This document shows positions 1 to 8,636 of a stretch of DNA of 61,136 nucleotides, one piece after another. Source of the DNA: Janthinobacterium sp. GTDB lineage: Bacteria > Pseudomonadota > Gammaproteobacteria > Burkholderiales > Burkholderiaceae_D. The DNA lies in assembly GCA_003133225.1 (NCBI GenBank), contig PKWL01000105.1, positions 1 through 61,136 of the forward strand. The letters are read 5' to 3'. The translations under genes and the position numbers were made by a program. How positions within the stretch are numbered: position 1 is the first letter of the stretch; each line of letters starts with the position of its first letter. A model generated the notes under the pieces. It did no database searches, was not told the origin of the DNA, and saw only the letters and a list, made by a program, of their open reading frames with translations.

Positions 1-1082
1 TGAGAAGTGGGTAATCCTATGGCCTTGACGCCCTCTGGGTAGACCCGCTGGTAATTACCAAACTCGCCGATGGCAGGGTTTAACGGGCCACCAGTTCGGA
101 ATGTGCTGGCATAGAATTGCGCGGTCTTCTCGTTATAGCGGATCGCGTACAGTCCGAGGTCTACGTCGAGATTGGATGGCCGCCAGCGGAGCTGCATACC
201 GCCCTGCCCCGAGTTTTTTGCGGCCTGATCCTGGGTATGGAAAAGGGTCGCGCCCGGAGGAAACGGCGGGCCGAGAAAGAAACGCTCGCTTCCATCCAGC
301 ACGTCCGCGTTAGAGAAATAGCTTCCCTCGTCAGGAATGAGCGTCTTGCGCCATTCGAACTGATAGTACGCGCCGATGGCCAGATTATCTTTGACTTGAA
401 ACTGCGTCGACAACTGCTTGACCGGCCGCACGATTTCCTTGAACTGCGAACTTGGCACCGACAGCAGCTTGACGACATCAATCGGCGCCTGACCACCCGC
501 TATACCGTTGCTGCCAAAGAATAGGGTCTCGCCGTAGAGCACAGTATGCCGACCAAGACGTATCGTGGAAGGTATGCTGCCAATATTGTCAGTGTCATAA
601 ACAAAGGCGTCGAGGATTTCACCGCTCCCCCCATGCAAGCTTCGCGTGGCGGAATTGAACTGGTTGTAGGGCACGGAAATATTGTTCGCCGTTCCAGGAG
701 AATTGTTATCGTTTGTCTGGTGATAAATGGAGTCGTACCAGGCAGCGCCACTAACGCGCCCCCCCATATGATCCTTGTATTTCACATCGAATTCGGAAAG
801 CAGGTCGACGCGATTTGAAATGAGGCCTTTTCCAAAATTTCGATCGCCATCGTCCTGGTTCGGATTGGCCAGTAAAGTGCCGGACGCATCTTGCAGACGA
901 GAGGCCGCACTGTATTTGAGTGTGTTATCCCATTGAATTTTTACATCGGAGTTCCCCGACTCAATTTCAAAGGCATGTGCAGACATTGCGCCTTGTGATG
1001 CAAGCACCGCTGCGCACAGCTGCAAAGCTGCTGTATTTGTAATGGAACATTTTTGGCTCTTACGGCCATGTTTATTTTTCAC
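1..1082 (-). CDS. DUF1302 family outer-membrane protein, 3' end beyond window
   Basis: Reading the minus strand gives an open frame of 360 codons that runs off the left edge, so the C-terminal part is missing. The GTG at 1082 is chosen because AGGAG lies about 8 nt upstream and it yields a signal peptide: a basic start (MKNKHGRK), a hydrophobic stretch and a likely cleavage after A-H-A near residue 37. The mature start FEIESGNSDVKIQWDNTLKY and later stretches such as LGRHTVLYGETLFF match what I know of DUF1302 proteins, predicted beta-barrels of unknown function often found with DUF1329 and RND exporter genes in catabolic loci of hydrophobic compounds. Here it lies downstream of a ring-cleavage operon that begins with an RND exporter relic, so a role in uptake or export of an aromatic or lipidic substrate is inferred. 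Family assignment is firm; substrate is unknown. Confidence 0.8.
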   Translation of the reverse strand, partial: MKNKHGRKSQKCSITNTAALQLCAAVLASQGAMSAHAFEIESGNSDVKIQWDNTLKYSAASRLQDASGTLLANPNQDDGDRNFGKGLISNRVDLLSEFDVKYKDHMGGRVSGAAWYDSIYHQTNDNNSPGTANNISVPYNQFNSATRSLHGGSGEILDAFVYDTDNIGSIPSTIRLGRHTVLYGETLFFGSNGIAGGQAPIDVVKLLSVPSSQFKEIVRPVKQLSTQFQVKDNLAIGAYYQFEWRKTLIPDEGSYFSNADVLDGSERFFLGPPFPPGATLFHTQDQAAKNSGQGGMQLRWRPSNLDVDLGLYAIRYNEKTAQFYASTFRTGGPLNPAIGEFGNYQRVYPEGVKAIGLPTS

Positions 1083-1535
1083 TGACGTCTCCTAGATCCT
1101 ACAATTAAAAAATGCAATGTTGTTGCCGCGATACTCCAAAAAACCAGAATTCCGTTGCGTCACGTTCAAATCGTGACTTTTTACTCCCTACACGCAGTCA
1201 ACCCAACAAGCTCGATCTCTAAAAATCCCGAGCCAGACACTAAGTCGGCACAACCACAGTCGATCTTGCTGATCCATTGCTAAAAATGGTCGGTCCGTAC
1301 GATGTGCCCATTTGTTTCCTCCACCATAGGAAACCCCAACATCTGCCAGGTACGGATACCAACGCTTAACTCTTGACCCGGAACCCTTCATCGAGCAAAG
1401 TGAGCGCGGCAGACGTGACAAGACTGCACCAGGTATCCCAACAGCACAGAACCAGCAGTTTGTTACGTGGAGGCTCTCGGCATCGAGCAGCCAAATCACA
1501 TTCGGGAAAAGGTAACGCGCCCGCGAATCTGTTGG
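1083..1535. other. gap between DUF1302 gene and monooxygenase gene
   Basis: About 450 bases with only short overlapping frames that show no family resemblance. The stretch just before the DUF1302 start (1095-1140) is AT-rich and is the likely site of its own promoter, but I see no clear -35/-10 pair. No convincing terminator hairpin follows the monooxygenase stop codon. Confidence 0.4.
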
Positions 1536-3209
1536 TCAAGGCCGGATTCCGATTCCGAATATCGATTCCGACAATATCTTCGCGCGACTCCTCGATCCAG
1601 GGCTTTCAATGCCGTTGGGCTGACATGCAAGCGCCGCAGCCGCCAGCGCTTGCGGCTGGTCCGCCGGGTTGTCTTGAAGCCAGAGCCCGCTGTTTTGCAG
1701 GCAACCGACCAATGTCGATGCATCGCCACTGCCATAGATATAGAAGTCGGGCCGAATCAGAACGGTACGACACCCCAGAGTCTTGAACCACTTACTGTAT
1801 CGCCCCTCCACATCGATAGCATCGCCGTCCGCGCCCAAAACAACGGATCGAATCCCCAGTTGCTTCATGAGGCGCTGCTGAGCCATGTCCAGATGTGCGG
1901 TGACGTCTTTGTCGACACTGAGCAGGACGAATCCATTGCCAACCAGGTCATCGAAACGCCCCTTTTGTTGTCCAATGCAAATCAATCCCTGTAACGACAA
2001 ATCCCCAGCGTGTGGGTCACCAATTCGAACCATGTCCGAAGCGGTCAACCTTGACTGTGGGAAGCAGGCGTCCTCGCTAGCGCCTGGACCGAGGAAGTAA
2101 GCGTCGCGCTCGGCAGCGGCATTCGGGTCCAAAACGCAAATCATCCCGCCGAGTTCGATGGCAAATTCGATGAAGCGCCGCGCATGTTCTGCCCGCTCCG
2201 AACCATAGCTTTCCAGCAAGGATTGGTTCGCACTTCCTCGCAGGACGTGATGTAGCCTCCAGGAAAGCGCCGCGACATCCCGCAAACCAGCGCACAGCCC
2301 CTGTCCGGCAAAAGGTGGCGTCAGATGCGCAGCATCGCCGGCCAGGATCATGCGACCCACCCGCCATTTCCTGGCGATACAGCCACGAAAGGTATAGACT
2401 GCTTGACGCTCCAGAATCGCGTTGTCCGGTCCCCAACCGTGCGGCGCCAAGAGACGCCACGCGGTTTCGGAGTTGTTCATCCCGTCCTTGGACTCTCCAG
2501 GCAACAACATGAATTCGGCACGCCTGCGTCCGGGTCCGCCTGATACCAAGGTGGTTGGGCGCGCCGGATCACAAAGCTGGATTTGGTCACTGTTCCATGC
2601 CCCACAATCAGAGGGCTTGACATCGACGACCAGCCAGTCTGCAGAAAATCCGAGGTCTTCGTAGCTGCTCCCCATCGCCTGACGGATCAAGCTTCCGGCA
2701 CCGTCGCAACCTACGACGTAACGGGCACGAATGGTCTTTAAAGGGGCGCCATTTCCTATGACCGCACTGGCTGTCAGACAAACGCCATCACCTTCGTCCC
2801 TGGCTGACACGACCTTCCAACCCTGAAGCACTTCAACCTGATCGCCAAATGAACGAACCCGAAAATCTAGGATGGCCTCCAGCGCCGGCTGGCAAAACCC
2901 GAGCTTGTCCGGCCATCCAGAAATGGCCATCTCATCCAATCCGCGAAACACCTTCAGAGCTTGGCCTTCGCCATTTCGCCACTCGTAGGTCTTGCTGGTG
3001 GTGGTGTGAGGGATCATCGCATCAGCCACGCCCAGTGACTGCAGGATGCGCGCCACTTCGTGGTCGTAACTCACTGCGCGAGGCAGAGCGTACAAAGAAG
3101 GCCATTGCTCCAGCACAACAACTCGATACCCCAACTGGGCCAGTGCAATGGCCAGTGCCTGGCCCACCGGGCCATACCCAACGATAGCTACATCGGTCAC
3201 ATCACTCAT
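1536..3209 (-). CDS. FAD-dependent aromatic monooxygenase, MhpA-like
   Basis: Flavoprotein hydroxylase of 557 residues, the usual size of the MhpA/phenol-hydroxylase type. The ATG at 3209 has AAGGAG 7 nt upstream and puts the dinucleotide-binding motif at the N-terminus (VAIVGYGPVGQALA, residues about 6-19); a longer frame to 3305 has no ribosome site. The second FAD signature VVGCDGAGSLIRQ is near residue 175 and the ribityl-binding LAGDAAHLTPPFAGQGL near residue 290. The C-terminal 150 residues match the thioredoxin-like tail of the family. Members use NAD(P)H and O2 to hydroxylate a phenolic ring, making a catechol for ring cleavage. The neighbouring extradiol dioxygenase and FAH-family genes on the same strand fit this order. 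The exact substrate cannot be read from the sequence. Confidence 0.85.
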   Translation of the reverse strand: MSDVTDVAIVGYGPVGQALAIALAQLGYRVVVLEQWPSLYALPRAVSYDHEVARILQSLGVADAMIPHTTTSKTYEWRNGEGQALKVFRGLDEMAISGWPDKLGFCQPALEAILDFRVRSFGDQVEVLQGWKVVSARDEGDGVCLTASAVIGNGAPLKTIRARYVVGCDGAGSLIRQAMGSSYEDLGFSADWLVVDVKPSDCGAWNSDQIQLCDPARPTTLVSGGPGRRRAEFMLLPGESKDGMNNSETAWRLLAPHGWGPDNAILERQAVYTFRGCIARKWRVGRMILAGDAAHLTPPFAGQGLCAGLRDVAALSWRLHHVLRGSANQSLLESYGSERAEHARRFIEFAIELGGMICVLDPNAAAERDAYFLGPGASEDACFPQSRLTASDMVRIGDPHAGDLSLQGLICIGQQKGRFDDLVGNGFVLLSVDKDVTAHLDMAQQRLMKQLGIRSVVLGADGDAIDVEGRYSKWFKTLGCRTVLIRPDFYIYGSGDASTLVGCLQNSGLWLQDNPADQPQALAAAALACQPNGIESPGSRSRAKILSESIFGIGIRP

Positions 3210-3321
3210 TATTTGTCTCCTTACACAGGTATTGCTGACCATCACATTGCCTTGAAGTCCCTGGCGACTACGCACCACGTCCCCATGTGTCGGCACGGGC
3301 TTCATCTTTGTCAGCGCGGCT

Positions 3322-4200
3322 TCAGGGAACGTAGTCCGCGACCGGCTCCTCGATGACCCGGTTCTCGATGTGTCCCAACTGGTCGATCTCGACGCGCACC
3401 ACGTCGCCCGGCTGCAGAAAACGGTCGGACGCGATGCCCACGCCGGCGCACGTACCCGTCGCGATCAGGTCGCCCGGCTCTAACGTCATCACCTGCGACA
3501 GGTGGTGGATCTGCTGCCAGATGTTGTAGATCATGTTGCCCGTGATCTGCTTCTGGCGCAGCTCGCCATTGACGAATAGGCGCATTTCCAATGCGTGCGG
3601 GTCGGCAATCTCGTCGTCAGTGACGACCCACGGGCCGATTGGGCCATGGGTATCGAAGGACTTACCCAGCGTAAAGGTTGGGCTTGCGAACTGCCAGTCC
3701 CGGGCAGTGAGGTCGTTGGCAACGAAGTAGCCGCCGACCACACTGCGCGCATCCGCCTCACTGACGTAGCGGCAGCGTTTGCCTATTACCACCCCAAGTT
3801 CGGCCTCATAGTCCATCTTGTCGGACACGCGCGGCTTGTATACCGTGTCATACGGGCCTCGGATGCAGCTAACCTGCTTGTTGAACCAGAGTTGCGTCTT
3901 CGGAATCGGAATGCCGGCCTTGGCAGCTTCGTCGGCATGGTCCTGATAGTTCATGCCGATAGCGAGATATTTCTGCGCATCCTGGATCGGAGCTTCCAAA
4001 TGCACGTCGGCTAAGGCGTAGTCGCCAGTGGCCGTCGGCAGCGCTTCGGCGATCTGCCTAAGTAGCGTCGGGCCGGCGGCCAAAACCTCGCGGATAGTGG
4101 CCGGTGCGCGGGGCAGCACGCGCTCAAGTGCGATGATGCGATGGTTAGTCACAATGCCGATAGTGGTGGTGCCGTTGATGGTAAAGCGAGCAAGTTTCAT
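3322..4200 (-). CDS. fumarylacetoacetate hydrolase family protein
   Basis: 292 residues, typical for the FAH-like C-terminal domain family that hydrolyses, hydrates, decarboxylates or isomerises 2-oxo/2-hydroxydienoic acids from meta-cleavage pathways. The metal ligands expected for the family are present: Glu132 and Glu134 in DYEAELGVVIG and Asp163 in VANDLTARDW. The conserved IGMNYQDHADEA stretch (about 81-92) and the closing segment GDLIATGTCAGVG are also there. It lies 65 nt after the VOC dioxygenase and 112 nt before the monooxygenase on the same strand, so it is probably co-transcribed with them and acts on the ring-cleavage product. No good ribosome site is visible upstream of the ATG. 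Whether it is a hydratase, hydrolase or isomerase is not decidable here. Confidence 0.85.
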   Translation of the reverse strand: MKLARFTINGTTTIGIVTNHRIIALERVLPRAPATIREVLAAGPTLLRQIAEALPTATGDYALADVHLEAPIQDAQKYLAIGMNYQDHADEAAKAGIPIPKTQLWFNKQVSCIRGPYDTVYKPRVSDKMDYEAELGVVIGKRCRYVSEADARSVVGGYFVANDLTARDWQFASPTFTLGKSFDTHGPIGPWVVTDDEIADPHALEMRLFVNGELRQKQITGNMIYNIWQQIHHLSQVMTLEPGDLIATGTCAGVGIASDRFLQPGDVVRVEIDQLGHIENRVIEEPVADYVP

Positions 4201-4265
4201 GATGGTATATGTATGGTTTGGGTTAATAAGAAAGCGTTGCTATCAGGGCCTAAGCATTCTGCTGA

Positions 4266-5198
4266 CTATTTGAAGAACTCCGGCAGGAGTGGTGGCCCCC
4301 ACTGGGAAAATGCGTCATTGCTGATCGGCGCATGGCCGACCGGCGTGTCGTCATTCACCAGGTCTCCATCGGTCCAGTGTTCGACCTTGTTTCCAAAGGG
4401 ATCCCGCCAGTAGTCGAACAACTGGCTGCCCTGGATATGGCGGCCCACACCCCAGGCATGCGTGTGGCCGTGCGATTTCAGATATTCGCCGCCTTGCATG
4501 ACATCATCCAGGTCCAGAACCTCGAAGGCGCTGTGGTCGAGGCGGGCCACGCCGTCGGGGGCGGCGATCAGCGCCACAGTGTGGTGGTCGGTGTAATTGG
4601 CGCCCAGACCGCAGTGCGCGAATGCCCCAATCATGTTTTCCGGTGGGCCCGCGTAGTAACTGTCAGATGCTCGAAAGCCAAGCACGTCGCGGTAGAACTC
4701 GAAACACTTTCGAAAATCCGGAACCAGCAGTGCGACATGGCCCAAGCGCATAATGTTGGAGGGTTGCGGCTTCAAGCGAATGACCTTGCCCAGGCGTGAG
4801 CGACCGCTGGCGGGATTCATCTGCATCGGCTCGCGGTGCGGCAAATGGGGCAAAGTTGCCTGGCCGTGGATCACATCTACGATGAAGCCGGCGGGGTCGG
4901 TCAGGCGCACGCGCCGTCCTCCACCAGGTTCGGGGTTGTTTTCGACCGGTAGTCCGAGGTGTTCGCCCAGATTATCCAGGTCATCGGCGCTTTGTGAAAG
5001 TAAGCCAAAGCCCAGAATACGGTTGCATTTGCCGCGCTCGGTGATATGCACGTGGTGAGCTTCGCCGCAGGCGCGCATGTACAGCGCTTGATCAGTGCGG
5101 GCGGCGCGATGCAGCCCGAAGTCCAGCAGGAAGGCCTCCATCGTATCGAGGTCGGTGGCCTGATAACGTACGTAGGCGATGTCTTTCACAGCGATCAT
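4266..5198 (-). CDS. two-domain extradiol ring-cleavage dioxygenase (VOC family)
   Basis: 310 residues with two glyoxalase/VOC modules (about 1-130 and 150-290), the layout of type I extradiol dioxygenases that cleave catechols next to the hydroxyl groups with Fe(II) or Mn(II). Candidate metal ligands are visible in the second module: His154 (RLGHVALL), His222 (LDHSAFEV) and Glu273 (NKVEHWTDG). The ATG at 5198 follows AAGGAG by 7 nt and overlaps the stop of the upstream exporter relic in an ATGA arrangement; a longer frame reaching 5456 is an accident of overlap. With the MhpA-like hydroxylase and the FAH-family enzyme it makes a plausible hydroxylation, cleavage and processing route for an aromatic compound. 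Substrate side-chain preference is unknown. Confidence 0.87.
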   Translation of the reverse strand: MIAVKDIAYVRYQATDLDTMEAFLLDFGLHRAARTDQALYMRACGEAHHVHITERGKCNRILGFGLLSQSADDLDNLGEHLGLPVENNPEPGGGRRVRLTDPAGFIVDVIHGQATLPHLPHREPMQMNPASGRSRLGKVIRLKPQPSNIMRLGHVALLVPDFRKCFEFYRDVLGFRASDSYYAGPPENMIGAFAHCGLGANYTDHHTVALIAAPDGVARLDHSAFEVLDLDDVMQGGEYLKSHGHTHAWGVGRHIQGSQLFDYWRDPFGNKVEHWTDGDLVNDDTPVGHAPISNDAFSQWGPPLLPEFFK

Positions 5199-5593
5199 TG
5201 CGGCTCTCCTTGAGATAAATGTTCGGCACCACCGTACGGTTTTACGGCTAACGTGGCACGAGGAAGTAAAAAATAAGTGAGTGCCGGCACCGCCACCAGC
5301 ACACCAATCATATTGAGCAAAAACAAGAAGGCCGGCAGGATACCCATGTAGGCGTGGTATTTGATCGGTGAGAAAGCCCACGTAGCTACCCCGGCTACCA
5401 GCGTGATGCGGCTCAGCATTACAACTTTTTCGGTGAACAGCAGCAAGCGGTAACAAACCATTGACAGCGTGATGTTGACGACATATGGGGCGTAGTTCAC
5501 GCTGATACCGACGCTAACTAGTGTCACGTCGAGCAGCGCCACGGGGCGCCAAGCCAAGGCTGCCACCCTGCCATGCCTTTGCATCTTAAGCAT
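5195..5593 (-). pseudogene. remnant of RND/MMPL-type exporter
   Basis: An open frame of 132 codons with a strong AGGAGG ribosome site, but far shorter than the roughly 750-900 residues of RND superfamily exporters. Residues 15-45 (DVTLVSVGISVNYAPYVVN) resemble the G-x-x-x-D-Y helix of that family with the usual acidic residue replaced by Asn. Residues 64-112 (VATWAFSPIKYHAYMGILPA and the following VAVPALTYFLLP) match the last two membrane helices. The central and N-terminal parts are gone, so this is read as an internally deleted gene whose ends stay in frame. The family commonly accompanies DUF1302/DUF1329 genes, which fits the DUF1302 gene downstream. It may survive because the ATGA overlap couples translation of the dioxygenase gene. 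Any function for the short product is doubtful. Confidence 0.65.
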
Positions 5594-6828
5594 CTCTTGT
5601 CTCCTCCTTTGGACCTGCCCATCTCGGTGGGCATATTGAAATCCCAGCTCGCAAAAGCTTGGTTTTCGTAAATTAGTCGATATTGGATTAAATCATTAAT
5701 TATAGATAAAGTACACGTAAATATATTTTTTCATGTAAAAATATTTTTTTATGGTCAACACTGTTAGCTGCGCGCAGACAACATCAAGGGAAATCTGCGT
5801 CCCACTGAACGTCTGCGAATCCAGACCCTGAGCCGATAAGGCGCAGTGGCGGGATGGCTTGCTGCCGGCAATTCATCGCGCCAGCCGGTCGCGCAGAGGA
5901 CACGGATATCGTGGTCAAGCCAGACTGCGCGCGCCAATGGAAACTTCCCGGTCCACGGTTCAAATAGGCCAGGTACCCTTTACTTACTCGGTGATTGATG
6001 TGGCGCCCGGCTCAACTGCGGTGGTCCAATGCGCGACAATTTCCTCGCCAGATCGATAGCCGCCTGGGCGCACAGGCATTCTGGCGAAAGCCATTCCAGG
6101 GCCCAGTCAGGCATCAAGAAAGGCAGGTCACGGATGCTTCCCTAGGCGTCAAGGGCGGCGGCCTTTTCAGCGCCCGAAATTTCATATCGAAGTATTTTCA
6201 CAAAAAGTCTCCCTAATTTCACCTCCATGAGATTTTGGTCACAACGAAGCTTTGTTCATTATGACGACATTGTCAAGATGAATATCGGATACGCGAAAAA
6301 TATATCCTTCTTGACTATTTCGAGCAAATTTAGCAACCTGAATAGGCTGCTGCGGCGACGACTGTGTGGCGTAGCATGCCTGTCACCTGCGTAGGCGTAC
6401 CAAAGACGAGCTGGTGGCACGCGCCGTTCTTGGCTCAAGCTACAATGCGGGAGTAGTGCATGTCGCTTCGATCCTCGCCAAGGTGCGCCAACGCCCAGCC
6501 ATGCGGGTCGGTCGCGACTGAGTCGGGCGACACTGAAGTGCGCAGCCGAAATGGGACGCCGATAGGCAGCCTTGATCACTAGGAGGGGCGAGCCGACCGG
6601 CAGGAAACACTGCTGTCGCTTCCGGCGCCGCCGTCAAACAAGTTAATGTAGGGCAGCCGCAGCGGGGGCGCCGCGCTCAACTGTGTGTTGGCCGAGGCAC
6701 GCCCAAGGTCGGTTCTCCATGAATGGACGACGACGGGGCGATAATGGCTGTGCACAACTCATCGATTTGCCATCCATGCAACAATGCGAGCACTTGGGCT
6801 AAAACATGATCAAATGTAACGTCACCGT
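5594..6828. other. 1.2-kb gap between catabolic operon and TetR gene
   Basis: No credible gene. Bases 5640-5780 are strongly AT-rich and include TATAAT-like sequence on the minus strand, the probable promoter region of the catabolic operon. From 5800 to 6250 minus-strand frames are broken by stops and resemble decayed coding sequence, but I could not name a family. Bases 6440-6640 hold short frames without recognisable homology. The TetR protein encoded next door may bind here, yet no clear palindrome stands out. Confidence 0.35.
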
Positions 6829-7530
6829 ATGAACAAACCTACTGAAACATCTTTCGAAAACCACCGTACGCGGGTTGGACTGGAGCGGCGCGAAAAAACC
6901 CGGGCGCTGCTCATGAAAAGCGCGGTGGAAGTATTCGCGAAAAAAGGTCCAGACCTGCCGGTCATCGATGATTTCATCGCTGCGGCAGGCGTGGCTCGTG
7001 GCACGTTCTACAATTACTTCAGCACAACGAGCGAGTTACTCGCCGCGGTGACAGCTGAAATGAGCGACGAAGTTCTGAGCATCATCGATCCAGAAGTGAT
7101 GAAATTTGATGATCCGGCGGTTCGCATCTGCGTAGGAGCCAGGCTATATGTTCACATGGCAACGCGATATCCCATGTGGGGGATATTTTTGACGCGAATT
7201 GGATCCCAACATGCCGTTCGAGGGAAATTTATGGATGTCTATCTGACGCGCGACGTGGAACTGGGTATTGCAACAAACCGATTCACGGTCGCCAGTGCTT
7301 TAGTTACGCGCGATATCATTTTGGGGTCTGTCTTTTTCGGCATCGAAACGCTGCTGACTGAACCGAGCCATGTGCATCATACTGAGGATATGCTGTACAT
7401 CGTCCTCCACGGAATGGGACTAAAGGCGAAAGAGGCGCGTAAGATCGCATATATGCCATTGCCGGAAACAGGCGCGGTATCCGGGCAAATATTTTCAGTG
7501 ATTTTTCCGAGATCTGTTCCGCCCGATTGA
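6829..7530 (+). CDS. TetR/AcrR family transcriptional regulator
   Basis: 233 residues. The N-terminal DNA-binding domain spans about residues 20-70, with the helix-turn-helix in IDDFIAAAGVARGTFYNYF, the standard TetR pattern. The C-terminal ligand domain is divergent, as is normal. It is transcribed away from the ring-cleavage operon across a 1.2-kb gap, so control of that operon in response to an aromatic ligand is a reasonable inference, though the nearby degraded genes are also candidates. No clear Shine-Dalgarno precedes the ATG. The HTH assignment is firm; the target is not. Confidence 0.85.
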   Translation: MNKPTETSFENHRTRVGLERREKTRALLMKSAVEVFAKKGPDLPVIDDFIAAAGVARGTFYNYFSTTSELLAAVTAEMSDEVLSIIDPEVMKFDDPAVRICVGARLYVHMATRYPMWGIFLTRIGSQHAVRGKFMDVYLTRDVELGIATNRFTVASALVTRDIILGSVFFGIETLLTEPSHVHHTEDMLYIVLHGMGLKAKEARKIAYMPLPETGAVSGQIFSVIFPRSVPPD

Positions 7531-7539
7531 GTATCTATG

Positions 7540-7856
7540 CCGATTTCCCGACACAAATATGGCTCTCGCCATACCAAATGCCCCTTACAGGGCGACTCTG
7601 CTCCGGCCCTGGAACAGCGGACCCGAGTTGCTCTCCACCGAGCCGGTGTCGCGCTCATAGCGGAGTCCCAGTTGGGCAACGCTTTCAGGCCGCCGCCTAG
7701 GTCTTCGACATAGTTAAAGCCAAGCTTGTTGTTGTCGCGTTTGCCGATCGCCAGGATGGCATCGGTTTTCTTCATGAAGCCAGCATCGACGCTGCTGTAG
7801 ACGGCCACCGAACTTTGCGCGTTTGCCATGTTGGCGCCACTTAAAATCTGACCCAC
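7540..7856 (-). pseudogene. Gram-negative porin, N-terminal relic
   Basis: The minus strand encodes AQSSVAVYSSVDAGFMKK, then IGKRDNNKLGFNYVEDLGGG, the unmistakable first strands of the betaproteobacterial trimeric porin family (AQSSVTLYG.. and GVEDLGGGLKA). After LKALPNW the reading frame shifts: RYERDTGSVESNSGPLFQGR and SRVAL continue in another frame, followed by a TAA stop and then GAFGMARAIFV. The signal peptide is also missing and the remaining 250 or so residues are absent. This is therefore a broken fragment of what was a roughly 350-residue general porin. It probably once supplied outer-membrane permeability for the catabolic locus. Confidence 0.75.
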
Positions 7857-7945
7857 CCTGGGTCGGGTAGGCGTACCAGGTTATTACCTCGTACGCTGAG
7901 AACCGAGCATGCGGGTTTTCCAGCACGCAGCTCAAGCCTTTCAAA

Positions 7946-7970
7946 GGCGTGGTTCAAACCAAGGTAACAG
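7946..7970 (+). repeat. left 25-bp inverted repeat of an amidohydrolase-bearing segment
   Basis: GGCGTGGTTCAAACCAAGGT followed by AACAG at 7946-7970 matches, in inverted orientation, 10281-10305 at 24 of 25 positions. The bases that follow (7971-8002, TATCTCAACTGCACCAAACC onward to GCTTCAT) also match 10250-10280 in direct orientation with small indels. The pair frames about 2.36 kb holding a SnoaL-like relic, the amidohydrolase gene and a transposase relic. This looks like the end of an insertion sequence or a small composite element. Confidence 0.6.
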
Positions 7971-8009
7971 TATCTCAACTGCACCAAACCCCCCGCTTCA
8001 TCCTAGTTG

Positions 8010-8380
8010 CTAAACGAAAAGCAGACTGTCAGCGTTTGCCCAATACTCAACGACCTTGCCTTGCGCAATGCGCAACGTGTCGGTACCGTGCAATTGACTT
8101 TCCGGCCAATCGCTGTCTCGGCGTGACCAGGAAAGCCGCCACCATAGGTACCCTTCGCACGCCACCGCACGGCGATGTAATCGCCACCGGTAATCGGTCC
8201 GACCTCAATCGCGAACGTAAGGTCCATAAAGATTGCATGGATCCCAGTAACCTATGCTTTAAGCCGCTCACGGACGCGAATTTCGTCTTTCCCCACGCCG
8301 ATTATGGGCGCAGCATGCGCAACAAAGCCAACGTCAATGATCTTCAGCGTTTGGCTCAGGTCCCCATTCCGCCGATCGTT
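8010..8380 (-). pseudogene. SnoaL-like ester cyclase / NTF2-fold protein, frameshifted
   Basis: Three pieces in different minus-strand frames line up with the SnoaL-like polyketide/ester cyclase family. An N-terminal piece reads FVAHAAPIIGVGKDEIRVR; a central piece reads GDYIAVRWRAKGTYGGGFPG; the C-terminal piece reads GTDTLRIAQGKVVEYWANAD and ends LLFV at the TAG of 8010-8012. The last motif (lR.x.GKivEyW) is the family's hallmark. The frame changes near 8080 and again near 8240, so no full protein of about 135 residues can be made. Such enzymes often sit in aromatic or terpenoid catabolic clusters, which fits the neighbourhood. Confidence 0.65.
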
Positions 8381-8636
8381 CCATGGATTTGCAAGGGTGG
8401 CGTTGGTCGCCGTTGGCGTGGCTCTTCTCTGGTAACGAAAAGTGCAGCTGATTTGCTACACAAACTGAACACCGGCCTCGGAAGAGCCGTCGCCGACAAC
8501 ATCGTGATCGACGAGGCCCTAACCGAGATCAAGCGCCGCAAGTAACATCTATGCGCGCCGCACGCGCCCCCCTAAACGCTTACAAGAGCCCTAACCTTTA
8601 CGCAACTTGATTGTCAGGTGGCCTTGTCGGGATCAG

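Noticed and set aside
4200..5456. 396-residue version of the dioxygenase starting at 5456
   Set aside because: The extra N-terminus overlaps the exporter relic in another frame and lacks a ribosome site, while the ATG at 5198 has an ideal one.
6440..6640. Similarity of this gap to 18620-18850 as a dispersed repeat
   Set aside because: Only short matches such as TGTCGCTTCGA are shared; not enough for a repeat call.
7949..8545. Plus-strand open frame of 198 codons
   Set aside because: It is antisense to the SnoaL-like relic over most of its length and matches no family.
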